In this document: in pieces, positions 7,832-16,898 of the stretch
Layout of the letters: each line of letters begins with the position of its first letter
Position numbering within the stretch: the stretch's first letter is position 1
Assembly (NCBI GenBank): GCA_002387205.1
Contig: DGLA01000022.1
Location: forward strand, 124,001 to 188,000
Direction of reading: 5' to 3'
Source: Stutzerimonas stutzeri
Lineage (GTDB): Bacteria; Pseudomonadota; Gammaproteobacteria; Pseudomonadales; Pseudomonadaceae
DNA length: 64,000 nucleotides
The notes under the pieces: generated by a model
Database searches by the model: none
Told to the model about the DNA's origin: nothing
Seen by the model: the letters and a program-made list of their open reading frames with translations, nothing else
Position numbers and translations under genes: made by a program

Positions 7832-9169
7832 ATGACGCTGCTGCTACCGCTGGCGTTGCTCCTCGAACTGCTGTCACTCGCCACGCGGCTGCAATCGCTG
7901 AGCATTCTCAGCGGCACACTGCTTGCGACGTTTTTCGTCTGGCACTGGCGCTCGTTGATGCCCTATCCGCGCAGGCTCGGCATGGTCACGCTGGCACTGC
8001 TTGGATATTGGCTGCTCAGTGGCGAGGCCCACCTCCAGCAGGCCGCGCGAATGCTATCTTCGGCCGCGTATTACGCTGCGTTCATCGGCGCCCTGGGCCT
8101 CATGCACTGCGTGGTAAAGCGCCTGCACCAGCTCAGCGAACTGCACAGACGCCTCCTTGCCGGTCCGCGCCCCTGGCTTTATCCCAGCTATCTGCTGAGC
8201 ACCTTCGCGATCAGTTCGATCCTCAGTTTCGGCATGCTCAACCTGATCTGCGGCTCGCTTGAGCGCCACCTCGAACGTCGCCCCTACAGTGATCTTCAGC
8301 GTCTGGAGGGTCGGCGCGGCGTGATGGTCACGTCGCTACGCGGATTTGCCCTGGTGCCCCTGCTGGCCCCAACCAGCGTGGCGGTAGCGATCCTGACGCG
8401 TGAGCTGCCAGGCCTCAGCTGGAGCGCGCTGCTGCCTTTCGGCCTGCTGGGCGGCCTTCTGCTCCTGCTGTTCGGCTGGCCTGAGGAAAACCGGCGCCTG
8501 CAGTTTCTGGCGGACACCATTCCTGACGAGCCCCAGGCGCAACCGGAGGGCAGCAGATTTCGCGGCCTGCTGCTCGGCAGCCTGGCGGGCGTCGCACTGA
8601 TCACATTGCTCGCGGCATTTACCTGGTTGTCCGCGACCCAGGCTGCCATGTTGCTGGTGCCACTGGCTGTCATCGCGATGCTGCTGTGGCAGCGTGTGGC
8701 CGCCAGGCAGGTGCTCGGCGAAATCAGCGACACCCTTGTCGGTATGCGCAACGAGACCTTTATCTTTGCCTGCTCAGCGCTGCTGGCCGGGCTGGCCGCG
8801 GCAATACTGCCAGTACACCAGCTGGCGGGACACCTGGGCGATACGCCACTGGCATTGTTCGGCCTGGGGGCCCTCGGCTCGCTACTGGTGATGGCAATGG
8901 CGTTGATCGGCGTCGCCCCGATCATCTCACTCAACCTGTGTGCGGCGCTGTTGGCGCAACTGGCGAGCCAGGGGGTCGCCGTCATGCAGCCGGCTGTGGC
9001 ACTGCTGTTCGGTTTTTCCCTGGCGATGCTGTTGTCGCCCTATGGGCCGTCGGCGCTGCTACTGGCCCGCCACGCCAAGCTGTCGCCCTGGCGCATCGCG
9101 CTTGGCTGGAACGGGCGGTTCGTCCTCAGCGTCCTGCTGCCGCTGCTGCTCATCCCGCTCCTTGCATGA
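7832..9169 (+). CDS. Polytopic membrane protein, putative permease
   Basis: A 445-aa, very hydrophobic protein with roughly ten to twelve predicted membrane helices and short loops. It has a re-entrant-like segment around SILSFGMLNLICGSLER and a second near GVAPIISLNLCAALLAQ. That two-half arrangement recalls ion-transporter (IT) superfamily carriers, but I cannot assign a family. ATG 7832 immediately follows the stop of the thioesterase, so translational coupling is likely. It is convergent with radC (7-base gap). Substrate unknown. Confidence 0.7.
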   Translation: MTLLLPLALLLELLSLATRLQSLSILSGTLLATFFVWHWRSLMPYPRRLGMVTLALLGYWLLSGEAHLQQAARMLSSAAYYAAFIGALGLMHCVVKRLHQLSELHRRLLAGPRPWLYPSYLLSTFAISSILSFGMLNLICGSLERHLERRPYSDLQRLEGRRGVMVTSLRGFALVPLLAPTSVAVAILTRELPGLSWSALLPFGLLGGLLLLLFGWPEENRRLQFLADTIPDEPQAQPEGSRFRGLLLGSLAGVALITLLAAFTWLSATQAAMLLVPLAVIAMLLWQRVAARQVLGEISDTLVGMRNETFIFACSALLAGLAAAILPVHQLAGHLGDTPLALFGLGALGSLLVMAMALIGVAPIISLNLCAALLAQLASQGVAVMQPAVALLFGFSLAMLLSPYGPSALLLARHAKLSPWRIALGWNGRFVLSVLLPLLLIPLLA

Positions 9170-9176
9170 GCAGTGA

Positions 9177-9851
9177 TCACATCCACCCATACTCGGCCAT
9201 GGACAGCGGCTCGCCATCGCCGACGATGAAATGATCGAGCACCCGCACATCGATCAGCGCCAGCGCATCGGTGAGCTTGCGGGTCAGGTGCCGATCAGCC
9301 TGACTGGGCTCGGCAACGCCGGACGGGTGATTATGCGTGAGGATCACCGCTGCGGCGTTCTGCGCCAGCGCGCGCTTGACTACCTGCCGGGGGTAGACGC
9401 TGGCGCCGTCGATAGTCCCGTGAAACAGCACCTCGAAGGCCAGCACGCGGTGTTTGGAGTCGAGAAACAGGCAAGCGAAGAGTTCATGCGGCTCATGCCG
9501 CAAGCGGGCCTTGAGGTAATCGCGTACCGCCTGCGGGCTTTCCAGTGCGGAATCGCGGCGAATGCGCTCGGCCAGGTGCCGTCGCGCCATTTCCAGCACC
9601 GCCTGCAGTTGGGCGAACTTGGCCGGGCCGAGTCCGAGATGCCCGCTGAACTGCTGCAGATCGCTTTCCAGCAGCGCACGCAGGCTGCCGAACTCGCTGA
9701 GCAGATGGCGAGCCAGGTCCACCGCGCTCTTGCCGGTCACCCCGGTGCGCAGAAAGATCGCCAGCAATTCCGCGTCGGACAGGGCCGCCGCGCCCTGCTC
9801 CAGCAGCTTTTCCCGTGGCCGTTCCGATGCAGGCCAATTACGAATGCTCAT
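9177..9851 (-). CDS. radC: RadC-family JAMM protein
   Basis: A 224-aa RadC family member. An N-terminal helix-hairpin-helix region (GLGPAKFAQLQAV) precedes the MPN/JAMM metal site LTHNHPSGVAEPSQAD with the H-x-H-x7-S-x2-D pattern. The historic link to DNA repair is weak, and the biochemical role is unsettled. A strong GGAGGTGAC ribosome site precedes ATG 9851. It is divergent from coaBC with a 120-base shared promoter region, as in other pseudomonads. Confidence 0.93.
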   Translation of the reverse strand: MSIRNWPASERPREKLLEQGAAALSDAELLAIFLRTGVTGKSAVDLARHLLSEFGSLRALLESDLQQFSGHLGLGPAKFAQLQAVLEMARRHLAERIRRDSALESPQAVRDYLKARLRHEPHELFACLFLDSKHRVLAFEVLFHGTIDGASVYPRQVVKRALAQNAAAVILTHNHPSGVAEPSQADRHLTRKLTDALALIDVRVLDHFIVGDGEPLSMAEYGWM

Positions 9852-9971
9852 GTCACCTCCCTGTCGAGCCTGCCCCTCGTCCTGTGGGGGCGCTGTGCTA
9901 TCTTAGCGGCCTTTTATCCACGGTCATCGGCCCTCGCCGGAACCAGTTCTCACCCGTGACAAGGCAGGCCT

Positions 9972-11180
9972 ATGCAGCGGCTTTATCGTAAACGCATCGT
10001 CCTGGGCGTCGGCGGCGGCATCGCTGCCTATAAAAGTGCCGAGCTGGTGCGCCGGCTCCGCGACCAGGGCGCCGAGGTACGCGTCGTCATGACCAACGGT
10101 GGTCGTGAATTCATCACCCCGCTTACCCTCCAGGCTCTCTCCGGCCATCCGGTCCATCTGGACCTGCTTGACCCGGCCGCCGAAGCCGCCATGGGCCACA
10201 TCGAACTGGCGCGCTGGGCCGATCTGGTCCTGGTCGCGCCTGCCACTGCTGACCTCATGGCCCGGCTGGCTCAAGGCGTGGCCAATGATTTGTTGACGAC
10301 CCTGGTATTGGCAACCAATGCCCCGGTTGCCCTGGCTCCGGCGATGAACCAGGCGATGTGGGCGGATCCCGCCACCCAGGCCAACCGCGCACTCCTGCAG
10401 CAGCGCGGTATTCGGCTGTTCGGCCCGGCATCCGGCAGCCAGGCCTGCGGCGATGTCGGTCTTGGTCGGATGCTCGAGGCAGACGACTTGGCCCAGGCCG
10501 CTGCCGACTGCTTCGAACGCAACCTGCTGACCGGAACCCATCTATTGATCACGGCCGGCCCGACCCAGGAAAACATCGACCCGGTGCGCTATATCACCAA
10601 CCACAGCTCCGGAAAGATGGGGTTTGCCCTGGCCGAAGCTGCCGCGGAAGCAGGCGCGCGCGTGACGCTGGTGGCCGGCCCGGTGTTCCTGCCGACACCC
10701 GACCGGGTTCAGCGAATCGACGTCGTGAGCGCGCGCGACATGCTGGCCGCCTGCGAAGCGGCAATGCCTTGCGATCTGTTCATCGCGGCTGCAGCCGTTG
10801 CCGATTACCGCCCGGAGGTCATCGCGCCGCACAAACTGAAAAAAGACCCTGCCAAGGGCGACGGGCTGGTGCTGCAGATGGTTCGCAATCCGGACACTCT
10901 CGCCACCCTCGCCGGTCGCGAAGACCGTCCGTTCAGCGTTGGCTTTGCCGCCGAAACGGAAAACCTGCTGGAGTACGCGACGCGCAAGCTGCGTGACAAG
11001 AATCTCGATCTGATCGTGGCCAATGACGTGGCCAATCCGAGCATCGGCTTCAACAGTGAAGAAAACGCCGTGACGGTGATCGACCGCCAGCAGCACGAAA
11101 CCCGCTTCAGCCAGGCCAGCAAAGGGCACATAGCCCGTCAGCTGATCGCCTTCATCGCCGACCGTTACCACCAGGCCTGA
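9972..11180 (+). CDS. coaBC: Bifunctional phosphopantothenoylcysteine decarboxylase/ligase
   Basis: 402 aa. Two consecutive steps of coenzyme A synthesis: CTP-dependent ligation of cysteine to 4'-phosphopantothenate (CoaB), then FMN-dependent decarboxylation (CoaC). The N-terminal CoaC flavoprotein shows GGGIAAYKSAELVR, the active-site His in MGHIELARWAD and the PAMN motif. The CoaB half starts near residue 190 with ITAGPTQENIDPVRYITN followed by SSGKMG, and includes the KLKKD substrate loop. It is followed two bases later by dut, a conserved operon arrangement. Confidence 0.96.
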   Translation: MQRLYRKRIVLGVGGGIAAYKSAELVRRLRDQGAEVRVVMTNGGREFITPLTLQALSGHPVHLDLLDPAAEAAMGHIELARWADLVLVAPATADLMARLAQGVANDLLTTLVLATNAPVALAPAMNQAMWADPATQANRALLQQRGIRLFGPASGSQACGDVGLGRMLEADDLAQAAADCFERNLLTGTHLLITAGPTQENIDPVRYITNHSSGKMGFALAEAAAEAGARVTLVAGPVFLPTPDRVQRIDVVSARDMLAACEAAMPCDLFIAAAAVADYRPEVIAPHKLKKDPAKGDGLVLQMVRNPDTLATLAGREDRPFSVGFAAETENLLEYATRKLRDKNLDLIVANDVANPSIGFNSEENAVTVIDRQQHETRFSQASKGHIARQLIAFIADRYHQA

Positions 11181-11182
11181 CC

Positions 11183-11638
11183 ATGCATAAACTCCAAGCG
11201 AAAATCCTCGACCCCCGCCTCGGCCAGGATTTCCCCCTGCCCGAATACGCCACCAGCGGTTCCGCCGGGCTTGACCTGCGGGCCATGCTGCAAGCTGACG
11301 TTACCCTCGAGCCAGGACAGACCCTGCTGATCCCGACCGGTCTGTCGATCCATATCGCCGACCCGAACCTGGCCGCATTGATCCTTCCCCGCTCCGGCCT
11401 GGGTCACAAGCACGGCATCGTGCTGGGCAACCTGGTCGGCCTGATCGACTCGGATTACCAGGGTGAACTGATGGTTTCCTGCTGGAACCGTGGCCAGACG
11501 GCCTTCACCATCGCCGTCGGCGAGCGTATCGCCCAGCTGATGCTGGTGCCGGTGATTCAGGCGCAGTTCGAACTGGTGAGCGAGTTCGACAATAGCGAAC
11601 GTGGCGCTGGCGGCTTCGGCCACTCCGGCAGTCACTGA
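11183..11638 (+). CDS. dut: dUTP pyrophosphatase
   Basis: A 151-aa trimeric dUTPase that hydrolyses dUTP to dUMP and PPi, keeping uracil out of DNA and feeding thymidylate synthesis. All five motifs are present: GSAGLDLRA, PRSGLGHKHG, GNLVGLIDSDYQGEL, GERIAQ(L) and the C-terminal flexible arm RGAGGFGHSG. Its start lies 2 bases after the coaBC stop, so translation is probably coupled. algC follows 37 bases later in the same direction. Confidence 0.97.
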   Translation: MHKLQAKILDPRLGQDFPLPEYATSGSAGLDLRAMLQADVTLEPGQTLLIPTGLSIHIADPNLAALILPRSGLGHKHGIVLGNLVGLIDSDYQGELMVSCWNRGQTAFTIAVGERIAQLMLVPVIQAQFELVSEFDNSERGAGGFGHSGSH

Positions 11639-11675
11639 AACCGCCTCGGCCCTTTCAGGACGAATGAGGAGCTAC

Positions 11676-14261
11676 ATGAAACGCTTTCAGCGCACCGCCA
11701 GGGACACCGGCGTTCTCAACCCGGCCGACTCCACTTCATCCCGCCCGCGCCGAAGTGTCGGCCTGAAGATGCTATTGCCCGGCCTGATTCCCGGCCTGCT
11801 GGGGCTCGCTATTGCCGCTGCGCTGATCTGGGCGGCCCAGCAATCCAGCCAGCAGCAGCACAGTGCCGAGCTGGCGCAAGCCTGGGGCCAGAGCCAGGCA
11901 TCCGCGATCAACCAGGCTCTCCGGCAGCTGGGCGAAGAGACACGTGCGGCGGCGAGCGATCCGCAACTGTTCGAAGCGCTGAGCAGCGAGGAGCCCAGGT
12001 TGATTCGCGCTGCGGAACGGGAACTGGGTTACCGGGACGGCGTCGTGGATGCACATCTCAGTCTGCGCGGCCAGGCGCGGCCGGACGCTAATCGTCCCGG
12101 CCCGCTGAACTTCGCCGCGCTGGACCTGGTTCAGCGCGCCGAGAATGGCCAGTCGCCAGCTCTTGAGGCGTTCAAGGTAGGCACCCGCTGGCTGCTCTAC
12201 AGTGCAGCGGCGCTGCGCTCGAATGCCGATCAGCCGGTTCAGGGCACCCTGCTGCTGGTCACCAGCCTCGAACGCCTCCTGGCAACCTTGCCGCAGCTTC
12301 CTGATGAGGCAGGTCAGCTGCGACTGGTTCAGCAATTCAGCAATGCCCCGGCGCAGATGCTCACGCAGCGCGGCGGCACGGGGCAGAACGAGGAGGCGAT
12401 AGACCTCGCAAGCGACAATCCGAACTGGAAGATAAGCTTCCTGCCAGCACCAGGTCTTGCCGCGGCAAACCAGCCATCCATGCTGTTACTGGCGGCGGCC
12501 CTGACGGCCCTGTGCGGCCTGTTGCTCGGTCTGCAACTGATGCTCAGCGCCCAACAGCGCCGACTCCGTGAGGATGTATTGCACCTGGGCCAGATGGTGC
12601 AGGAACTCTCCAACGGCAAGACCATCAAAACACCGACCTTGAGCCTGCCGGCGCTCGACGCGCTGGCCAAGAGTCTGGTCCGATTGCCGCTGCGCACAGC
12701 CGGAGCGGCACCGACCAACGCCTCGGCTGCACCCCAGCCCGCGGCCCGGCAAGCCCCATCCACCGAGTACGTCGATCCCTTGTTCCAGGACACCGATATT
12801 CTCGACATCGACATTCTCGACGAGGACCAGGACTGGCTTGGCCTCGACACCAAGGAGCGAGAAACCGCAATGAGCGCCCCCAAAGCCCCGCAACTGCCCG
12901 CGAGCATCTTCCGCGCCTACGATATCCGTGGCGTCGTCGGCGACACCCTGACCAATGAAACCGCCTACTGGATCGGCCGCGCCGTCGGTTCCGAGAGCCT
13001 GGCCCAGGGCGAATCGAATGTATCGGTCGGTCGCGATGGTCGGCTTTCCGGCACGGAGCTGGTCCAGCACCTGATCCAGGGCCTGGTGGACAGCGGCTGC
13101 AGCGTGAGCGACGTCGGCATGGTGCCGACCCCGGTGCTCTACTACGCCGCCAACGTCTTGGCCGGCAAATCCGGCGTCATGCTCACCGGCAGCCACAACC
13201 CGCCGGACTATAACGGATTCAAGATCGTCATCGCCGGCGACACCCTCGCCAACGAGCAGATCCAAAAGCTGCGCCAGCGCATCGAGACCGGCGACCTCGC
13301 CGAAGGTGTCGGGCAAGCCGAACAGGTCGATGTGCTGGAAAGTTATTTCAAGCGCGTTCGCGATGACATCGCCCTGGCCAAACCGCTCAAGGTGGTGGTC
13401 GACTGCGGCAATGGCGTTGCCGGCGTTATCGCGCCGCAGCTAATCGAAGCCTTGGGCTGCAAGGTCATCCCATTGTTCTGCGACGTCGACGGCAACTTCC
13501 CGAACCACCATCCGGACCCGGGCAAGCTGGAAAATCTCGAAGACCTGATCGCCAAGGTCAAGTCCGAGAATGCCGACCTGGGCCTGGCCTTCGACGGCGA
13601 CGGTGACCGCGTCGGCGTAGTCACAAACGCCGGCACCGTGGTTTTCCCCGATCGCCTGCTGATGTTGTTCGCCAAGGATGTGGTCTCACGCAACCCCGGT
13701 GCCGACATCATCTTCGACGTCAAATGCACGCGTCGCCTGACACCGCTGATCAGCGGCTATGGCGGACGTCCGGTGATGTGGAAGACCGGCCACTCGCTAA
13801 TCAAGAAAAAGATGAAGGAAACCGGTGCCCTGCTCGCAGGTGAAATGAGCGGCCACATCTTCTTCAAGGAGCGCTGGTACGGCTTCGACGATGGCATCTA
13901 CAGCGCGGTGCGCCTGCTGGAAATCCTCAGCCAGGACAAGCGCAACGCCGAGCAGGTCTTCTCCGCCTTTCCAAACGATCTATCCACCCCGGAGATCAAC
14001 ATCACGGTCACCGAGGAGAGCAAGTTCACCATCATCGAAGCGCTGCATCGCGATGCCCACTGGGGTGAAGCCAATATCACCACCCTCGACGGCGTGCGTG
14101 TCGATTACCCGAAAGGCTGGGGCCTGGTACGCGCCTCGAATACCACGCCGGTTCTGGTGCTGCGTTTCGAGGCCGAGACAGAAGAAGAGCTAAAGCGCAT
14201 ACAGGAAGTCTTCCGTGCGCAGCTTTATACTGTCGCGCCTGATCTCACCCTGCCGTTCTGA
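11676..14261 (+). CDS. algC: Phosphomannomutase/phosphoglucomutase with membrane N-terminal extension
   Basis: An 861-aa AlgC. ATG 11676 has GAGGAG upstream. The catalytic core (about residues 399-861) begins MSAPKAPQLPASIFRAYDIRG, with the phosphoserine loop GVMLTGSHNPPDYNG, metal loop FDGDGDR and sugar loop GEMSGHIFF. It interconverts mannose-6P/mannose-1P and glucose-6P/glucose-1P for alginate, LPS and rhamnolipid precursors. Ahead of it is a ~398-aa extension. That extension has a membrane helix near 31-55, a periplasmic-type region, a second helix near 268-290 and an acidic Asp-Ile-Leu linker. An internal AAGGAG (12852-12857) before ATG 12870 could yield the ~463-aa soluble enzyme known from P. 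aeruginosa. Confidence 0.92.
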   Translation: MKRFQRTARDTGVLNPADSTSSRPRRSVGLKMLLPGLIPGLLGLAIAAALIWAAQQSSQQQHSAELAQAWGQSQASAINQALRQLGEETRAAASDPQLFEALSSEEPRLIRAAERELGYRDGVVDAHLSLRGQARPDANRPGPLNFAALDLVQRAENGQSPALEAFKVGTRWLLYSAAALRSNADQPVQGTLLLVTSLERLLATLPQLPDEAGQLRLVQQFSNAPAQMLTQRGGTGQNEEAIDLASDNPNWKISFLPAPGLAAANQPSMLLLAAALTALCGLLLGLQLMLSAQQRRLREDVLHLGQMVQELSNGKTIKTPTLSLPALDALAKSLVRLPLRTAGAAPTNASAAPQPAARQAPSTEYVDPLFQDTDILDIDILDEDQDWLGLDTKERETAMSAPKAPQLPASIFRAYDIRGVVGDTLTNETAYWIGRAVGSESLAQGESNVSVGRDGRLSGTELVQHLIQGLVDSGCSVSDVGMVPTPVLYYAANVLAGKSGVMLTGSHNPPDYNGFKIVIAGDTLANEQIQKLRQRIETGDLAEGVGQAEQVDVLESYFKRVRDDIALAKPLKVVVDCGNGVAGVIAPQLIEALGCKVIPLFCDVDGNFPNHHPDPGKLENLEDLIAKVKSENADLGLAFDGDGDRVGVVTNAGTVVFPDRLLMLFAKDVVSRNPGADIIFDVKCTRRLTPLISGYGGRPVMWKTGHSLIKKKMKETGALLAGEMSGHIFFKERWYGFDDGIYSAVRLLEILSQDKRNAEQVFSAFPNDLSTPEINITVTEESKFTIIEALHRDAHWGEANITTLDGVRVDYPKGWGLVRASNTTPVLVLRFEAETEEELKRIQEVFRAQLYTVAPDLTLPF

Positions 14262-14276
14262 CTTGCGGAGCCCTGC

Positions 14277-15191
14277 ATGACCCTCAGCCGTGAAGCCGCC
14301 ACCCAATTTGCCCAGGTTCTGTCCGAAGCACTGCCCTACATACGCCGATTCGTTGGCAAGACGCTGGTCATCAAGTACGGCGGCAACGCGATGGAAAGCG
14401 AGGAGCTGAAGACCGGCTTCGCACGTGACATCGTGCTGATGAAGGCGGTGGGTATCAACCCGGTGGTGGTGCACGGCGGCGGGCCGCAGATCGGCGATCT
14501 GCTCAAGCGTCTCAACATCGAAAGCCACTTCATCGACGGCATGCGGGTCACCGACAGCCAGACCATGGATGTGGTGGAGATGGTACTGGGCGGTCAGGTC
14601 AACAAGAGCATCGTCACCTTGATCAACCAGCACGGCGGCGCAGCCATCGGACTGACGGGAAAGGATGCCAAGCTGATCCGCGCGCAAAAGCTCAAGGCAA
14701 CCCGCCAGACCCCGGAGATGACCTCGCCGGAGATCATCGACATTGGCCAGGTGGGCGAGGTCACAGGCGTCAACACCGAGTTGCTGGACATGCTGGTTCG
14801 CGGCAACTTCATCCCGGTCATTGCCCCCATCGGCGTGGGCCCTGACGGCGAGTCCTACAACATCAATGCCGATCTGGTGGCCGGAAAGGTGGCTGAAGCG
14901 CTCAAGTCTGAAAAGCTGATGCTGCTGACCAACATTGCGGGCCTGATGGACAAGCAGGGTCAGGTACTGACCGGGCTTACCACCGCGCAGGTCGATGAAC
15001 TGATCGCTGACGGCACCATCTACGGCGGCATGCTGCCCAAGATCCGCTGCGCACTGGAAGCAGTCCAGGGCGGTGTGCACAGCGCGCATATCATCGACGG
15101 TCGTGTTCCAAACGCTGTGCTGCTGGAAATCTTCACCGACGTTGGTGTCGGCACGCTGATTACCAACCGCAAGGCATCCGCTCAGCACTGA
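14277..15191 (+). CDS. argB: Acetylglutamate kinase
   Basis: 304 aa. Phosphorylates N-acetyl-L-glutamate, the committed step of arginine synthesis in the cyclic pathway. Amino-acid kinase fold with KYGGNAM (ATP-binding Lys), VVHGGGPQI, and the nucleotide site near TNIAGLMDKQGQ. The N-terminal helix (AAQFAQVLSEALPYI-type) before the core is the element that in related enzymes allows hexamers and arginine feedback inhibition. The gene starts 15 bases after algC and ends just before a strong terminator, so it closes the coaBC-dut-algC-argB run. Confidence 0.96.
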   Translation: MTLSREAATQFAQVLSEALPYIRRFVGKTLVIKYGGNAMESEELKTGFARDIVLMKAVGINPVVVHGGGPQIGDLLKRLNIESHFIDGMRVTDSQTMDVVEMVLGGQVNKSIVTLINQHGGAAIGLTGKDAKLIRAQKLKATRQTPEMTSPEIIDIGQVGEVTGVNTELLDMLVRGNFIPVIAPIGVGPDGESYNINADLVAGKVAEALKSEKLMLLTNIAGLMDKQGQVLTGLTTAQVDELIADGTIYGGMLPKIRCALEAVQGGVHSAHIIDGRVPNAVLLEIFTDVGVGTLITNRKASAQH

Positions 15192-15205
15192 TCCAGCCAT
15201 GAAAA

Positions 15206-15239
15206 AGCCCGGCTCTACGAATGAGTGCCGGGCTGTTTT
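15206..15239 (+). terminator. Intrinsic terminator after argB
   Basis: 8-bp GC stem AGCCCGGC (15206-15213) / GCCGGGCT (15227-15234) with a 13-base loop, followed by GTTTT and preceded by an A-run. It therefore could also act for the convergent gene on the other strand. It lies 15 bases after the argB stop. Confidence 0.85.
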
Positions 15240-15254
15240 GTCTCGCTCGTGCAG

Positions 15255-15839
15255 CTATTCAGATTGACCAAGCAGCTCGGCGACCCGCGCCCGCTCCCTG
15301 GCGAAACTGAGTTCGGCCTGCTTGCGGGTCTGTCTGTAGCGTTCAACGTCGCGCTTCAGACTGGCCTGCTCCTTGGCAAGATTGTCGATCTGGGTCAGCA
15401 AGTGCTCGGGAACCTGGCGTCCGGCACGCTCATGATTCGCCGCCTGGCTCTGCAGGTTGGCTTGCTGTGTCCGCAGCGACTGGAGATTACCGCGAGTGAT
15501 GCCAATCACACTGTCCAACTCGGATAAGCGGCGGGCCTTGGCGCGCTCGACGTCCTGAACGCTTGCATACAGCCGCAACAGCTGGGCATCGTTTCCTGCC
15601 CTGACCTTGGCTTCCAACAGGCGCTGGCGCTCTTGCGCAGTTGGCGCAGGAGGCACCACCTCCGTCACACGCCCCTGATCGTTGAGGACCTCGTAACCGC
15701 GGCCAATAAACTGTGGCGGTACGCCAAGACGATTTAGGACCACTACGCCCTTGTCATCGACATACCGGTACAGCTCAGCTTGCGCAACCGTCGTTCCCAG
15801 CAAGCTCAGCAGTAACAGCGCGCGGATCCCCATCTGCAT
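15255..15839 (-). CDS. DUF4124-domain secreted protein with coiled coil
   Basis: A 194-aa exported protein. Signal peptide 1-21 (MQMGIRALLLLSLLGTTVAQA) is followed by a short DUF4124 domain (ELYRYVDDKGVVVLNRLGVPP), a small beta domain common in pseudomonad envelope proteins. From about residue 70 to the end it is a charged, heptad-rich helix likely to form a coiled coil. The function of the family is unknown. AAGAGG precedes the start. It is convergent with argB and shares the bidirectional terminator region. Confidence 0.75.
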   Translation of the reverse strand: MQMGIRALLLLSLLGTTVAQAELYRYVDDKGVVVLNRLGVPPQFIGRGYEVLNDQGRVTEVVPPAPTAQERQRLLEAKVRAGNDAQLLRLYASVQDVERAKARRLSELDSVIGITRGNLQSLRTQQANLQSQAANHERAGRQVPEHLLTQIDNLAKEQASLKRDVERYRQTRKQAELSFARERARVAELLGQSE

Positions 15840-16171
15840 ACTTTTGCCTCTTCCATATTCGGTGCGCTCGGCACAGCCACTCGAATCGCCTGATTCTTTC
15901 CTGCCGATGGGGACTCAGCTTATACGAACCCCATCACATCCCTGCAGCAATAAGTACACCAACTGGACAGCCTTCCCCCAATCCCAGGCTGGAACCAGCG
16001 TCGAGCCGGCACTGCAGCAGCCTGGTTCGAATACGGCCTGGATAAAGCAATCCCTAGGAACCGCACCAGCACGCGCTGAGCCGACTCCCATGCCTGGGCA
16101 AAGCGCCACAAATTGTCAGTTGCTGACAAAGCAGCCCAACCAACGCGGTCACCAGGGCCGACGGTAGGGTT
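15840..16171. other. 332-base intergenic region with small hairpin
   Basis: No convincing gene: short open frames here lack ribosome sites and similarity. It contains a 7-bp perfect hairpin TTGTCAG/CTGACAA (16113-16129, 3-base loop). Read on the minus strand, this lies 43 bases beyond the pyrE stop and is followed by TTTGT, so it is a weak terminator candidate. The rest should hold the promoter of the DUF4124 gene, which I cannot define. Confidence 0.5.
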
Positions 16172-16813
16172 TCATATACCGTACTGTTCCCGGTACGCCT
16201 CAACCGCTGGCATATAGCGCTTGAGCTCTGCATCCTCAGCGATGAATTCCAGCACCTGGGCGAGCGAGACGATGCTTATCACGGGCACCCCATAGTCCTG
16301 CTCCACTTCCTGGATCGCGGACAACTGGCCCTGCCCACGCTCCTGCCGGTTGAGCGCGATCAGCACACCGGCCGCTCGCGCCTCTTGAGCATGAATGATC
16401 TGCATCACCTCGCGGATGGCAGTTCCTGCGGTAATGACGTCGTCAACGATCAGCACGCGACCGGCAAGCGGCGCACCGACGAGGGTACCGCCTTCCCCGT
16501 GATCCTTGGCTTCCTTGCGGTTGAAACACCAGGGCAAATCCCGCTGATGATGTTCGGCCAGTGACATGGCGGTCGCTGCAGCCAAGGGTATGCCCTTGTA
16601 AGCCGGACCAAAGATCACATCGAACTCGATGCCGCTTTCGGCGACCGCAGCCGCATAGAAACGACCCAGCTGGGCCAGTGCCGATCCGGTGTTGAACAGG
16701 CCGGCATTGAAGAAGTAGGGACTGGTACGTCCGGACTTCAGAGTGAAATCACCGAAGCGAAGAACCCCGCGTTCGATGGCGAAGCGAATGAACTCGCGCT
16801 GGTACGCCTGCAT
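16172..16813 (-). CDS. pyrE: Orotate phosphoribosyltransferase
   Basis: 213 aa. Converts orotate and PRPP to orotidine 5'-phosphate in de novo pyrimidine synthesis. The PRPP-binding signature VLIVDDVITAGTAI is intact; the N-terminal FTLKSGRTSPYFFNAG and the loop FNRKEAKDHGEGG are typical of the bacterial enzyme. It is divergent from crc across 85 bases, the arrangement known in P. aeruginosa and P. putida, where the neighbourhood is diagnostic for pseudomonads. Confidence 0.97.
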   Translation of the reverse strand: MQAYQREFIRFAIERGVLRFGDFTLKSGRTSPYFFNAGLFNTGSALAQLGRFYAAAVAESGIEFDVIFGPAYKGIPLAAATAMSLAEHHQRDLPWCFNRKEAKDHGEGGTLVGAPLAGRVLIVDDVITAGTAIREVMQIIHAQEARAAGVLIALNRQERGQGQLSAIQEVEQDYGVPVISIVSLAQVLEFIAEDAELKRYMPAVEAYREQYGI

Positions 16814-16898
16814 GAAGAATATTCCCGGAAAGACACGGATTTAGCTAATTGCAAAGAGCTTGGGTTATCATACACGCACGTGTTTTCAGGGGCCATTT

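Noticed and set aside
14190..15200. 336-codon open frame antisense to argB
   Set aside because: Mirror frame of argB without any domain or start signal.
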